A stretch of DNA of 55,024 nucleotides from Candidatus Altimarinota bacterium (lineage in GTDB: Bacteria; Patescibacteriota; Gracilibacteria; RBG-16-42-10; JAQVLK01): NCBI GenBank assembly GCA_028704165.1, contig JAQVLK010000005.1, positions 1-55,024 of the forward strand, read 5' to 3'. This document shows positions 1 to 9,129 of the stretch, one piece after another. The notes below the pieces were generated by a model. The model worked only from the letters and a program-made list of their open reading frames with translations. It made no database searches and was not told the origin of the DNA. Numbering within the stretch: the first letter of the stretch is position 1; every line of letters starts with the position of its first letter. A program made the position numbers and the translations under genes.

Positions 1-1437
<1,437 letters not shown>

Positions 1438-1480
1438 TTAGCAAAACTTAGACATGTTTAATATAGACTAGATAGAGGGA

Positions 1481-1665
1481 CTAGGGTAGAGGGGGAGAGC
1501 TAGTGACGAGTGACGAGTGACTAGTGACTAGATTCTTGCACTTTCACTTGCACTTAAGAAAATGGTGGGAAGGCAGGGTCTAGGGTAGAGGGGGAGAGCT
1601 AGTGACGAGTGACTAGATTCTTGCACTTTCACTTGCACTCAAGAAAATTGTCGGGAAGACAGGGT
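1481..1665. repeat. Two tandem copies of a 99/86-bp intergenic repeat
   Basis: Copy 1 is 1481-1579 and copy 2 is 1580-1665. Both begin CTAGGGTAGAGG, run through GTGAC/GAGTGAC tracts and share ATTCTTGCACTTTCACTTGC. Copy 2 lacks 14 bases of the GAGTGACTAGTGAC tract. A third, inverted and interrupted copy is at about 44985-45100, and a partial match to the right-hand tail is at about 42912-43015. It lies in the spacer upstream of ligA. No coding potential is apparent. Confidence 0.85.
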
Positions 1666-1725
1666 CTAGGGTGAGAGAAAATGGCTGTATTGTTATATTG
1701 CTCTATTGTTTCACTGTCCTCTGTT

Positions 1726-1816
1726 TTTCTTCTCACATGAATGTTTTGAGATATCTTGAAGTTAAGGGGGGACCCCCTTTTTAAATATATCAATGAAACA
1801 TTAAGAAAAGATTAAG
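1726..1816 (-). promoter_or_regulatory. Direct-repeat promoter plus conserved leader (copy 1), pointing to ligA
   Basis: Read on the minus strand: CTTAAT (1811-1816), 5 nt, CTTAAT (1800-1805), 10 nt, TATATT (1784-1789), then a G5/C5 hairpin and AAAACATTCATGT (1735-1747). The same elements with the same spacing occur at 54006-54096, where only the -10 to 13-mer gap differs (36 versus 37 nt). Half-sites 11 bp apart ending 10 bp before a -10 is the known layout of PhoB/OmpR-type activated promoters. The activator is inferred; no response regulator gene is in the window. Transcription would run to ligA, with a leader of about 340 nt. Confidence 0.6.
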
Positions 1817-1890
1817 ATGTGATGGGACCAATACGCCATGCCTACGCCAAAGGCTCCGGCAGGTAAAAATAGGAATGATGCGAATAAAGA
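1801..1890 (-). repeat. Dispersed repeat shared with 45103-45237 (inverted)
   Basis: On the minus strand this reads through ATTCGCATCATTCC, TTTTTACCTGCCGGAGC, GTAGGCATGGCGTA and GGTCCCATCAC into the CTTAAT box. The plus strand at 45103-45237 has the same blocks in the same order. The 45-kb copy carries an extra segment of about 33 bp flanked by a duplicated TAATGGTCCCATC. Confidence 0.8.
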
Positions 1891-1903
1891 TGGGAGAATT
1901 GTT

Positions 1904-1919
1904 GTCCGCCTAGGCGGAC
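1904..1919. repeat. Dispersed perfect palindrome GTCCGCCTAGGCGGAC
   Basis: The 14-bp core TCCGCCTAGGCGGA (1905-1918) recurs exactly at 34537-34550 (inside a broken tRNA-Ile copy) and 42890-42903, with a degenerate copy near 38219-38231. The rest of 1920-2018 holds G-rich tracts, including two GGGGCGGTAATT units, and no gene. Confidence 0.8.
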
Positions 1920-2018
1920 TCCATTGTTCTCTTGTTTCTCAACAATACAAGCCATAGCAGCCCCCTTTATGGGGGCGGTAATTGCATGGGGGGGCGGTAA
2001 TTAGGGACAGGCGGGATT

Positions 2019-3110
2019 TCACAAGCCCTTCTTCCCATAAAAATACGCTGCACAAACTGCCGTCACCGGTATGGTCGCAGCCAGTCCGAGCGCTCCGATC
2101 AAAGAACGGACGATTTCTTCCACGATGAAGCCGTAATTTAAGATCTCTACAATGCTACTTCCGGACTTAAAAAGGAGCAAAACAAGCGTTAGTGAAGCTC
2201 CTACATAGGCAAAAATCAGAGTATTTAGCATGCTACCAAGCACATCACGGCCGATCCTCATACCGGAAGAAAAAAGCTCTCCGGAAGAAATATGAGGATG
2301 ATGTTTGCACAATTCATCAAGGCTGGACGCAATCGAGACAGCGACGTCCATACAGGCTCCCAAAGCACCGATCACAAACCCGGAAAGCAAGATCCCGCTG
2401 AAATTATATTCCGAAAAACTGGCTGCCAAGATACGACTATCTTCGGCTCCTAGACCATTGAGCTTCAGGAAAACAATTCCGCCCAGATAGCCCAGTAAGA
2501 TAGCAAAGATGACCCCGCCAAAAGTTCCCAGCACGGCGGTCATTGTTTTTCTAGAGAATCCCAAAATAATCACCAAACTGACCAATGTTATCAAGAAACT
2601 TGTAATCAGAGTGAGCAAGCTGGGCGTATAGCCTTTTTCAACCATGGGGATAAAGAAAAAGAAAATCAGCAAAGCCGACAGAAAGAGCGCCAGCAAAGCC
2701 TTGAGAGCTTGCTTGCCACCAAAAAGGATGATCAAGGCTAGAACTATCAAACTCAGCCAAAACAACTGATCAAGATACCAACGATCACGAATCTCGTACT
2801 CCATACTTCCATCATCCAACTTGCTAACTTGCAAAAAGACTTGGTCTCCAGCTTTAAATTCCATGTCAAAAGGCCCCCCTTCGAGATAATTTTCAATTTC
2901 AACTTCTTGTCCTGCAACCTCTACTTTCAAAAGCTGCATTTTTAGCGAATCCCCCGGATGCACCATCTCACTCAAATGCCCATCACGTTCAAGCTCATTG
3001 GTATCTATGAGTTCCAAAACTTTTCCACTACTCGTAAAAGTTTCGAAGGCTTGGACTTGTGGAATTAATAATAGTAAAAAGAAAAGACCAATCAGCAATT
3101 TTCGCAACAT
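2019..3110 (-). CDS. YibE/F-family integral membrane protein
   Basis: 363 aa. A cleavable-looking signal (MLRKLLIGLFFLLLLIPQVQA) is followed by an extracytoplasmic beta-rich segment (about 22-110) and then about seven to eight hydrophobic helices to the C-terminus, with short polar loops. This is the order of the YibE/F family (PF07907), and the GALGACMDVAVSIASS segment near residue 255 is typical of it. The family is predicted to transport or export, but the substrate is unknown. It ends in TGA, which shows that TGA is a stop codon here. It stands alone, with a repeat-rich spacer downstream. Confidence 0.85.
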   Translation of the reverse strand: MLRKLLIGLFFLLLLIPQVQAFETFTSSGKVLELIDTNELERDGHLSEMVHPGDSLKMQLLKVEVAGQEVEIENYLEGGPFDMEFKAGDQVFLQVSKLDDGSMEYEIRDRWYLDQLFWLSLIVLALIILFGGKQALKALLALFLSALLIFFFFIPMVEKGYTPSLLTLITSFLITLVSLVIILGFSRKTMTAVLGTFGGVIFAILLGYLGGIVFLKLNGLGAEDSRILAASFSEYNFSGILLSGFVIGALGACMDVAVSIASSLDELCKHHPHISSGELFSSGMRIGRDVLGSMLNTLIFAYVGASLTLVLLLFKSGSSIVEILNYGFIVEEIVRSLIGALGLAATIPVTAVCAAYFYGKKGL

Positions 3111-3209
3111 AAATAAAAAGCTTTAAGCGATCTTATTATACAGCAGAATTTTACAAAACCCAGATAAATGGTAATAATCAGACCTTCTGTAAAGTTCAGA
3201 AACTAAAAA

Positions 3210-3956
3210 ATGCTAAAGCATAAACTAGAAATACCGGCTCTCTCAAATTCTGTCAGGATCTTAATGCTGCTCAGCTTATTGCTTACAAGTGATACAAGGA
3301 TATTGGCAGAAAAACCTCGTGAAAATAATACGAGAAATTCCGTAGCTATGGCTCTTGCCCATAGCCCTGAGAAAAATCTCCAAGTTGATCCTTTCTTGTT
3401 ACCAAATATTACTTTCAAGACTCGTGAATTGATCACGGAACATTTGCATGAGCAAGTAAAAGGTTTGCTTAGTATGGACCTGACAATCGATACCAGCAAG
3501 TCACCCAAAAAGAAAACACGTGAGCTAATACCCAATCCTCTCTATCTCGGACAAATGACAATTGCCTCCTCACAAGCTACCAGCATCCAGGAAGTTCTTG
3601 AAACTCCAGGCCTAGAAATAACTATTGATTTAAAACTCCCTCTCTTCACAATTAAACCTTGGCCTACTTGCTGGACTATCCCTGCGATGGTCAGGAAATC
3701 TCTGGATACATTTGAAGAAAAAGGTAATCTCTTAGCAGAAGATTGTGAAGAGCTGGAAACTTTCTTTGAAGACTTAAAAAGAGATTCTAGAATAAAAATT
3801 CGCCATAATCCCGACGGGACAGTTACGCTCGAGCTTAGCAACGATGAAAAAACGAAAAAACTCACTACAGAAACAAGCAAGAAGTTGTTTTTAGCAATGC
3901 TAAAGCACAGTCAAGCAGCTTTTACTGAGGTGCTACGGGAGCAGGTAAAAACTTGA
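3210..3956 (+). CDS. Hypothetical secreted or anchored protein
   Basis: 248 aa, not recognised. A hydrophobic stretch near residues 16-28 (RILMLLSLLLTSD) after a short polar start suggests an uncleaved anchor or signal peptide. The remainder is hydrophilic, rich in Lys, Glu and Thr, with predicted helical segments near the C-terminus (TETSKKLFLAMLKHSQAAF). The plus strand was preferred over overlapping minus-strand frames because only this frame spans the whole stretch and has a plausible signal. It lies just left of the 66-bp repeat that bounds the putative island. Confidence 0.6.
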   Translation: MLKHKLEIPALSNSVRILMLLSLLLTSDTRILAEKPRENNTRNSVAMALAHSPEKNLQVDPFLLPNITFKTRELITEHLHEQVKGLLSMDLTIDTSKSPKKKTRELIPNPLYLGQMTIASSQATSIQEVLETPGLEITIDLKLPLFTIKPWPTCWTIPAMVRKSLDTFEEKGNLLAEDCEELETFFEDLKRDSRIKIRHNPDGTVTLELSNDEKTKKLTTETSKKLFLAMLKHSQAAFTEVLREQVKT

Positions 3957-3968
3957 AGCGAGAAAATA

Positions 3969-4034
3969 TGGCTTGCCATGAGGAGTACTTCGTTGCTCTG
4001 AACTCAGTACAAGTGAAACGACGAATGGTGGGCC
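3969..4034. repeat. 66-bp direct repeat, orphan copy including a tRNA-Lys 3' end
   Basis: Identical to 8206-8271 apart from one base (CTCTG versus CCCTG). The last nine bases, TGGTGGGCC, are the reverse complement of the 3' acceptor strand plus CCA of tRNA-Lys, but no tRNA follows here. The pair is in direct orientation 4237 bp apart and may mark the ends of an inserted segment. Confidence 0.85.
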
Positions 4035-4131
4035 CTAGTGAAGGACGTTAGAACTATTTTTGTGACATCTACCCCCTAGTCTGGCTCACTATATATTTGT
4101 ATACTTGAACCAGCTTATTAAATTCAATCCT

Positions 4132-4581
4132 ATGAAACGTGTAACATTCCTTGTTTGTAGTTTGCTTTTGTTGGCAGCATGCACAACTACTGGACCATCC
4201 AATGCCTCCAAATCAGTCGCGCAATCACAGGTGGATATTTTTAAGAAAAGGCAAGAGTGTTATGCACTTAAAGATGCTTTTGAGAAAGAAATAACTGAGT
4301 TAGATTTTAGAGCATCAGAGGAGTATGAGGGATTTAGAGTAACAGTTATTAAGGAGATTTTTTACAGCCCTTCTCTGGAAACGTGTCTAGCCGACTACAC
4401 AGTTATGAGTCATTCTGGTCTTGGAGATGGCAGGTATCTCGAGGACGTATTGTCTAGAAGAACAGTCGAAACACTAGAGTTTAGTGAGGCCAAAGAAGGT
4501 ACAATAGCAAAGATTAAGCAAATAGAAGAGAATACAGCAAGAAGAGAAGAATTTGAGTTGATTATTGATTCTTATAGATAA
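4132..4581 (+). CDS. Small lipoprotein, unknown function
   Basis: 149 aa from the ATG at 4132, chosen over an in-frame ATG at 4105 because it gives a standard lipoprotein signal: MKRVTFLVCSLLLLAAC with lipobox LAAC. The mature part is charged and helical with one further Cys pair (ECYAL, ETCLADY). No family recognised. It would be lipid-anchored outside the cytoplasmic membrane. It is the first gene inside the repeat-bounded segment 3969-8271. Confidence 0.7.
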   Translation: MKRVTFLVCSLLLLAACTTTGPSNASKSVAQSQVDIFKKRQECYALKDAFEKEITELDFRASEEYEGFRVTVIKEIFYSPSLETCLADYTVMSHSGLGDGRYLEDVLSRRTVETLEFSEAKEGTIAKIKQIEENTARREEFELIIDSYR

Positions 4582-4618
4582 AAACCTATGTCCTACATCC
4601 CCGTCACCTGCCTCTCGA

Positions 4619-5605
4619 TTAGTCGAGACGATCAATTTCTGATTCTAAATCGTTTATTCTAGATTCAAGGTCCTCATAATCATCAGAGTAATTGTTCGAA
4701 GAGAGAGGCTTTACAGATATCGAGAGATACCCTTCCTTTTTATTCCCAGCCAGATCCTCAATAAGAACATTTATATTGTTAGTTCCCATACTAAGATACA
4801 TCGGGACTACTTGGCTAATCTGATTGCTAGTATTCCAGGTTAAGTATGTCTTTCCCAGAAGAACAGATTTGATATCTCCTTTTACCGAACCTGTTATTGG
4901 GATGTTGTAGTAATTATTATAACCTTGAAATGTACCATAAGTTAAATACACTTCCTCTTCAGTAAATCCCCTAGATGATGAACTTGTATAAAACATGCCA
5001 GTTCCCAATATAGGCTTCTTAGTATCTAGAGTAGTCTTTATTAGGTTCTTAACTATAGTGTTATTACCACAAGAGTCTGACAAGGTTACATCTATATTAT
5101 TTTCTCCTTCTTTAAGAGTTATTTCTCCTTTGAAGTAGCCTGTTTCATCAGTTACATACCTATTCTCAAGAACAGAGACTATATTCTTAGGCTCAGTAGT
5201 CCCCTCTATTGCCAGTATGGGGTTATTCGTTATTTGGGGTATATTAGAATTAATTGTAATAACTGGATTTGGTGGAATCACATCTATAGAGACGACCTTT
5301 CCCTCAGAAAGAGAACTCTCTACCTCCTTATATATTTGTTTTATTTGAAACTCTCTTTCTCCTCCAATCTGAAAGCGATAAGTCATATAGAATTTTCCAT
5401 CTCTATCAGCATTAATTGAGCCCACAAAAACATCTTCTATCAGCAGTGCAATATTTGCTTTAGGATAAGCTATCCCCTCTATCTCTAGCGTACTACAGTT
5501 ATTAATAGCCTTATATGAGAATTCAGGAACAGAGAGACTTTCTGGAGTATTACAACCTGTAAGTATACTGATTAATAAGATTAGAAAGGCAAATATTTTT
5601 TTCAT
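4619..5605 (-). CDS. Lipoprotein with Ig-like repeats and a C-terminal coiled coil
   Basis: 328 aa. Lipoprotein signal MKKIFAFLILLISILTGC, with Cys18 as the predicted lipid site. At least three repeated beta-sandwich-like units follow; each has a turn such as GYFKGEITLKEGENNIDVTL or YLSMGTNNINVLIEDLAGNK, the pattern of bacterial Ig-like surface domains (glucodextranase domain B-like). The last 25 residues (YEDLESRINDLESEIDRLD) form a heptad-like coiled coil. It lies 8 bp after the next gene on the same strand, so the two are probably co-transcribed. AT-rich compared with dnaJ or ligA. Confidence 0.75.
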   Translation of the reverse strand: MKKIFAFLILLISILTGCNTPESLSVPEFSYKAINNCSTLEIEGIAYPKANIALLIEDVFVGSINADRDGKFYMTYRFQIGGEREFQIKQIYKEVESSLSEGKVVSIDVIPPNPVITINSNIPQITNNPILAIEGTTEPKNIVSVLENRYVTDETGYFKGEITLKEGENNIDVTLSDSCGNNTIVKNLIKTTLDTKKPILGTGMFYTSSSSRGFTEEEVYLTYGTFQGYNNYYNIPITGSVKGDIKSVLLGKTYLTWNTSNQISQVVPMYLSMGTNNINVLIEDLAGNKKEGYLSISVKPLSSNNYSDDYEDLESRINDLESEIDRLD

Positions 5606-5613
5606 GCATCCTT

Positions 5614-6663
5614 TTAGTTAAAATACATACAGTAGAACATTGATTTAGGAAAATCATAAGGCTCTAGAGGAACACAATCATGGTCACTATTTCCATGATT
5701 GAGAAGCTTCCAGCCTTCATTAGTCTTTACAGCTTGCCAAGTGGCTAGATAACGCATCTCTTCAGTACCTATTTTCCCACTTGCGTAGGCAGATATAACA
5801 TCTGTAATTCCCACTAAGATTGTGTCTCTATCCCAATAATCGCTTACTGATAGAAATTCTTCTTTTATACTCTCCACTATTTCCTTTCTTGTTTCATCGC
5901 TTAAACAAGTAGACGGATAATTATATGTATCAAAGAGAGATTCATAACTGCAAGCACAGTATCCTCCTTCTACAAGCTTCCATTCTGATCCATACTTCTC
6001 GCTACAATAAACATCATTTTCCCCTGTAGCTAATTCTTTACAGTATGCTCCGTCCTCTTTTATATCAATAGCATAACCATCCTTGCAACCGCACCAAGGA
6101 TTTCCATATTTAGAGTCAATCTGAATTGCAAAGGCTCCATCTCCCAAATCCGTTATGCAATAATTATCTGCTTTCTCTTGTTTACTTATACATTTTCCGA
6201 GTTCTGCATCAAAGTCATATCCGACATCACATATACAGCCCCACTTGTAGTTTTGGTAATCCTCAATTGATCCTTCTCCATAAACCAACGGACAATATTT
6301 ATCCATTGAGATACATTCTCCCTCATATTCTTCATAATAGTCTACGCATAAGCATTCGTCTGAATAACTTAATTTTCTATTTTCTCCACAGTTCTTATAG
6401 GGTTCTTTCTCGTACATATACGCTTTTCTACAAACTCCATCATTAATATCCAAGCTAACACAAACGCCACTTCTTATCTTCTCACTCTCAGTTCTATCGT
6501 AAGTACAAGTGAATGTATGGAACATGGAAATTAAAGAACCATCTTTTGTAGTGATAACTTCCATACAATCATCTAAAGCACTGTCATTTACAATCCCTTC
6601 TCTTTCACAGGCTGTAAGGAGAATTAGAAACACGGTTAGTGTTAATAACAAAGTTTTTCGCAT
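5614..6663 (-). CDS. Cysteine-rich lipoprotein with EGF-like modules
   Basis: 349 aa. Signal MRKTLLLTLTVFLILLTAC, lipobox LTAC at residue 19. Cysteines are abundant and fall in units such as CICDVGYDFDAELGKC and CGCKDGYAIDIKEDGAYC, which follow the EGF-like pattern C-x-C-x-x-G-Y/F-...-C. Disulfides would form outside the membrane. The C-terminal 90 residues have a different, mixed alpha/beta look. EGF-like modules are common in eukaryotes and occasional in bacterial surface proteins; a role in adhesion is only inference. First gene of a two-gene minus-strand unit. Confidence 0.75.
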   Translation of the reverse strand: MRKTLLLTLTVFLILLTACEREGIVNDSALDDCMEVITTKDGSLISMFHTFTCTYDRTESEKIRSGVCVSLDINDGVCRKAYMYEKEPYKNCGENRKLSYSDECLCVDYYEEYEGECISMDKYCPLVYGEGSIEDYQNYKWGCICDVGYDFDAELGKCISKQEKADNYCITDLGDGAFAIQIDSKYGNPWCGCKDGYAIDIKEDGAYCKELATGENDVYCSEKYGSEWKLVEGGYCACSYESLFDTYNYPSTCLSDETRKEIVESIKEEFLSVSDYWDRDTILVGITDVISAYASGKIGTEEMRYLATWQAVKTNEGWKLLNHGNSDHDCVPLEPYDFPKSMFYCMYFN

Positions 6664-7017
6664 GAAATTTTAATTAATTCTAATTAGGGACAATCTCTGC
6701 TCGCCCCAACATCCACAGAGCGACAAACCTGCAGCCAATTATAACCTAGTACAAATTAAACGCAAAATAAGCTGATCCCTCAGGGATGATTTGTTTCTTA
6801 GAATGGTGAGCGATAGTGGGATTTCGTTTCCTCCTTTTTCATTATCTCCAAAATACAAGTGACTAGAATCTATTCACTAGTCCGCCATAAAGAGAGACTT
6901 GGTGAAGAAAGTTAGCCTCCTTTCAGAATAATAGTATTTATTCAAAAATTTGTATCCTTAGGCAGATCGTGTTTTGTAATTCTTGCTTAGTAAGCAAATT
7001 TGACATTACGGTAAAGC

Positions 7018-7128
7018 ATGATATATTTAACGGCAGCGAATATAAGTAAGATGTCTGTGTTACCCCCAACAACTCCGCCGTTCAAGCACTACCGTCGTCT
7101 CAGGATGATTGTTCATTGTTTTTATTAG
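7018..7128 (+). CDS. Possible 36-aa peptide upstream of the radical SAM gene
   Basis: A short frame from ATG 7018 to TAG 7126-7128, with a Pro/Thr stretch (LPPTTPPF) and a basic C-terminal part. It lies 78 bp before the radical SAM start, on the same strand, in an otherwise empty 540-bp spacer (6664-7206). No Shine-Dalgarno and no recognised family; it may be chance. Listed because a lone radical SAM enzyme with a peptide-modifying layout could have a small substrate next to it. Confidence 0.2.
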   Translation: MIYLTAANISKMSVLPPTTPPFKHYRRLRMIVHCFY

Positions 7129-7206
7129 GGCAAGATTATTTATGCCAAGCGTTCTCCAAACAGACTTGTCCTAGCAGAGACAGGTTATTTTTTAAAACAC
7201 TTTAAC

Positions 7207-8118
7207 ATGAGTAAAATGATAAATTCATTAAAAAATCGTCACAAAGAGCACCTTGAGGAAAAAGCTAAAATTTGTCTCTTGGTGAATGGTAAAAAAGAAT
7301 GCAATCAAAATTGTTTGATCTGTTATTTAGGAAATATCGGAAAAAGAGATCCTGAAAATGCATTCAAGACTGCTCAAAATTTTCTAAGACAGGGATATAT
7401 GGTTTCTATAGGCGGGAGTGAACCTATCTTGGATACAGATTATCTTAAAGCTTACGAACTGGTCGAACAAAAATATATTCTGACCAATGGGATTGCCCTC
7501 CAGCAACGTCCTGCTCTCTACGAAATATTGTTGAATCACGGGATTAATGAACTGCAGCTCAGTATGGACTTTGATGGCATAAAAGGATCAGTTGGGATAA
7601 CTTCTGATATACTAGAAAAGGTTATTAAAAAAGCCAAAGAATATAATTTCTGGGTAAGAATTGCTTGCATTATTTCTCCAGATAACTATTTACAAGTAGG
7701 ACGAGCCTGTGAAAAAGCTTACAATATGGGGGCTGATGCAGTTTACTTAATCAGAGAAATGATATCTGCGGAAGAAGTGCAGCAAAGAACAAAGAGATTT
7801 AGTCAAGAATTAAGACAGAATTTTTTCCGTGTAGTAGATTCTACGAGAAAGATTTACGACAAGGATAAATTAGAAATACGTGTCCATGGTAATTTTGGCC
7901 CAAAAGAAGGATCTGCAGGAGAATTATTATCTCAGACTAATCAGTATTGTCGTGCAGGAAAAAAGTTATTCATAGTTACTCCCGACGATAAAGTCTATCC
8001 CTGTAATTACTTATTACAACATCCAATAGGAGAACTCATAGATGGTAAGCTTGTAATCAGTAAGGAGCTCTGCGATGGCAATCGAAAAGCATGCTGCGTG
8101 GATCTATTGAATAAATAA
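7207..8118 (+). CDS. Radical SAM enzyme with SPASM-like C-terminal cysteines
   Basis: 303 aa. The CX3CX2C motif is at C32-C36-C39 (ECNQNCLICY), which binds the [4Fe-4S] cluster that cleaves S-adenosylmethionine. GGSEP at about residue 78 matches the GGE-like SAM-binding motif. The C-terminal 60 residues hold a second set of cysteines (YCRAGKK, VYPCNY, KELC, ACC), spaced as in SPASM/twitch domains of peptide-modifying enzymes, with the usual tract KLFIVTPDDKVYPCNY. The substrate is unknown. It is the last gene before tRNA-Lys, inside the repeat-bounded segment, and is AT-rich. Confidence 0.85.
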   Translation: MSKMINSLKNRHKEHLEEKAKICLLVNGKKECNQNCLICYLGNIGKRDPENAFKTAQNFLRQGYMVSIGGSEPILDTDYLKAYELVEQKYILTNGIALQQRPALYEILLNHGINELQLSMDFDGIKGSVGITSDILEKVIKKAKEYNFWVRIACIISPDNYLQVGRACEKAYNMGADAVYLIREMISAEEVQQRTKRFSQELRQNFFRVVDSTRKIYDKDKLEIRVHGNFGPKEGSAGELLSQTNQYCRAGKKLFIVTPDDKVYPCNYLLQHPIGELIDGKLVISKELCDGNRKACCVDLLNK

Positions 8119-8205
8119 ATTCAATCCTGAAGGGCGGAACAGAAAATTCTCTTCTGCCCTAGCTCCCCCTTACCCAAAGATACACATCCCACTATAAAAG
8201 GAGGG

Positions 8206-8271
8206 TGGCTTGCCATGAGGAGTACTTCGTTGCCCTGAACTCAGTACAAGTGAAACGACGAATGGTGGGCC
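8206..8271. repeat. 66-bp direct repeat, tRNA-side copy
   Basis: Same element as 3969-4034 (65/66 identical). Its right end overlaps the last nine bases of tRNA-Lys. The part outside the tRNA includes GTGAAACGACGAATGGTGG, which also appears in degraded form next to tRNA-Ala (33910-33926), so part of this repeat belongs to a wider tRNA-trailer family. Confidence 0.85.
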
Positions 8272-8338
8272 AGCCGGGATTCGAACCCGGGACCTTCTCC
8301 TTAAAAGGGAGCTGCTCTACCGACTGAGCTACTAGCCC
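8263..8338 (-). tRNA. tRNA-Lys (TTT)
   Basis: 76 nt with encoded CCA (8263-8265). Acceptor GGGCTAG pairs with CTGGCCC; D-arm AGCTCAGTCGGTAGAGC; anticodon arm CTCCC-TTTTAAG-GGAG region with TTT at 34-36; T-arm CCGGGTTCGAATCCCGG. All canonical. Confidence 0.97.
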
Positions 8339-8432
8339 ATCAATCTTTGAAAAATAACGCTTTACTTTTACCAAAACAACACGAAGAAAGCAAGTCTCTA
8401 ATCACTAATCACTCTCAACTATTCACTTTCCC

Positions 8433-9020
8433 CTACTCCGTAAACCAACTCATAATCATAAAAGCCAGACCGGGCAAAGCAATGATAAAACTAGCATTGC
8501 TGATCATGAGCTGAGCAAGTTCAGAAGTGTTATAAATATCAACCGCTAAATCTGTGGCACCGATCGCACCGCTGGTGAGGAAAGCACCACCGGAGACAAA
8601 GACCAAGATGCTGGTGACGATCAAACCGGCACTCAATACTCCCATCAATAAGAGTAATAATATATCCAAAAGACCACCTGTTTCTCCAAGATCGACCGAA
8701 AAACTACCCTTGAGCATCATAGCCACGATAATCGTGACCATAATGATAACTTTAATTAAAACAGCTGCGTCCGGTCCGTTGAATAAGAAAGAAGTCATCC
8801 GTGAACCGGAATTGTTGCCGAGATAATAAAGCACATTGCCAAGTCCATCAGCACAAAGAATACCGACATAAGTACTCAAAATAACCTTTACCGTACTGTT
8901 GGTACCGATAATCACGCTGTACGCAACGATCACTACAGACAATATGGTAATCAGTAAATCCCAAGTAGGCGCGACGTTCATGTTTTTGTTTTTAATAACA
9001 ACTCTTGGTATAAAAGCCAT
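8433..9020 (-). CDS. Hypothetical integral membrane protein
   Basis: 195 aa, about five hydrophobic helices (near 20-45, 65-80, 85-105, 118-145, 165-190) with short loops. No known motif. It begins MAFIPRVVIKNKN and an alternative ATG at 8981 would give MNVAPTWDLLITI, which looks like a membrane-proximal start; the choice is open. It stands between tRNA-Lys and another membrane protein gene. I recall similar uncharacterised membrane proteins in CPR genomes, but cannot assign a function. Confidence 0.6.
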   Translation of the reverse strand: MAFIPRVVIKNKNMNVAPTWDLLITILSVVIVAYSVIIGTNSTVKVILSTYVGILCADGLGNVLYYLGNNSGSRMTSFLFNGPDAAVLIKVIIMVTIIVAMMLKGSFSVDLGETGGLLDILLLLLMGVLSAGLIVTSILVFVSGGAFLTSGAIGATDLAVDIYNTSELAQLMISNASFIIALPGLAFMIMSWFTE

Positions 9021-9129
9021 TAATGCCGCGAAGCCTCATAGAGGCGTAGCGGTATAACTTCAAGGGGAATAGTAGCACGAGTCAAAAAGAGAGGCAAATG
9101 CCAGCCCACTAGAAAAATGAATACCCAAA

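Noticed and set aside
3203-3535. Minus-strand frame opposite the 3210-3956 gene
   Set aside because: Short, no recognisable features, while the plus frame covers 747 bp with a plausible signal sequence.
8131-8160. Terminator after the radical SAM gene
   Set aside because: AGGGC/GCCCT and AGAA/TTCT can pair, but no T-run follows.
3969-8271. Integrase or transposase for the putative island
   Set aside because: None of the genes inside has recombinase motifs; the element, if mobile, depends on functions elsewhere.
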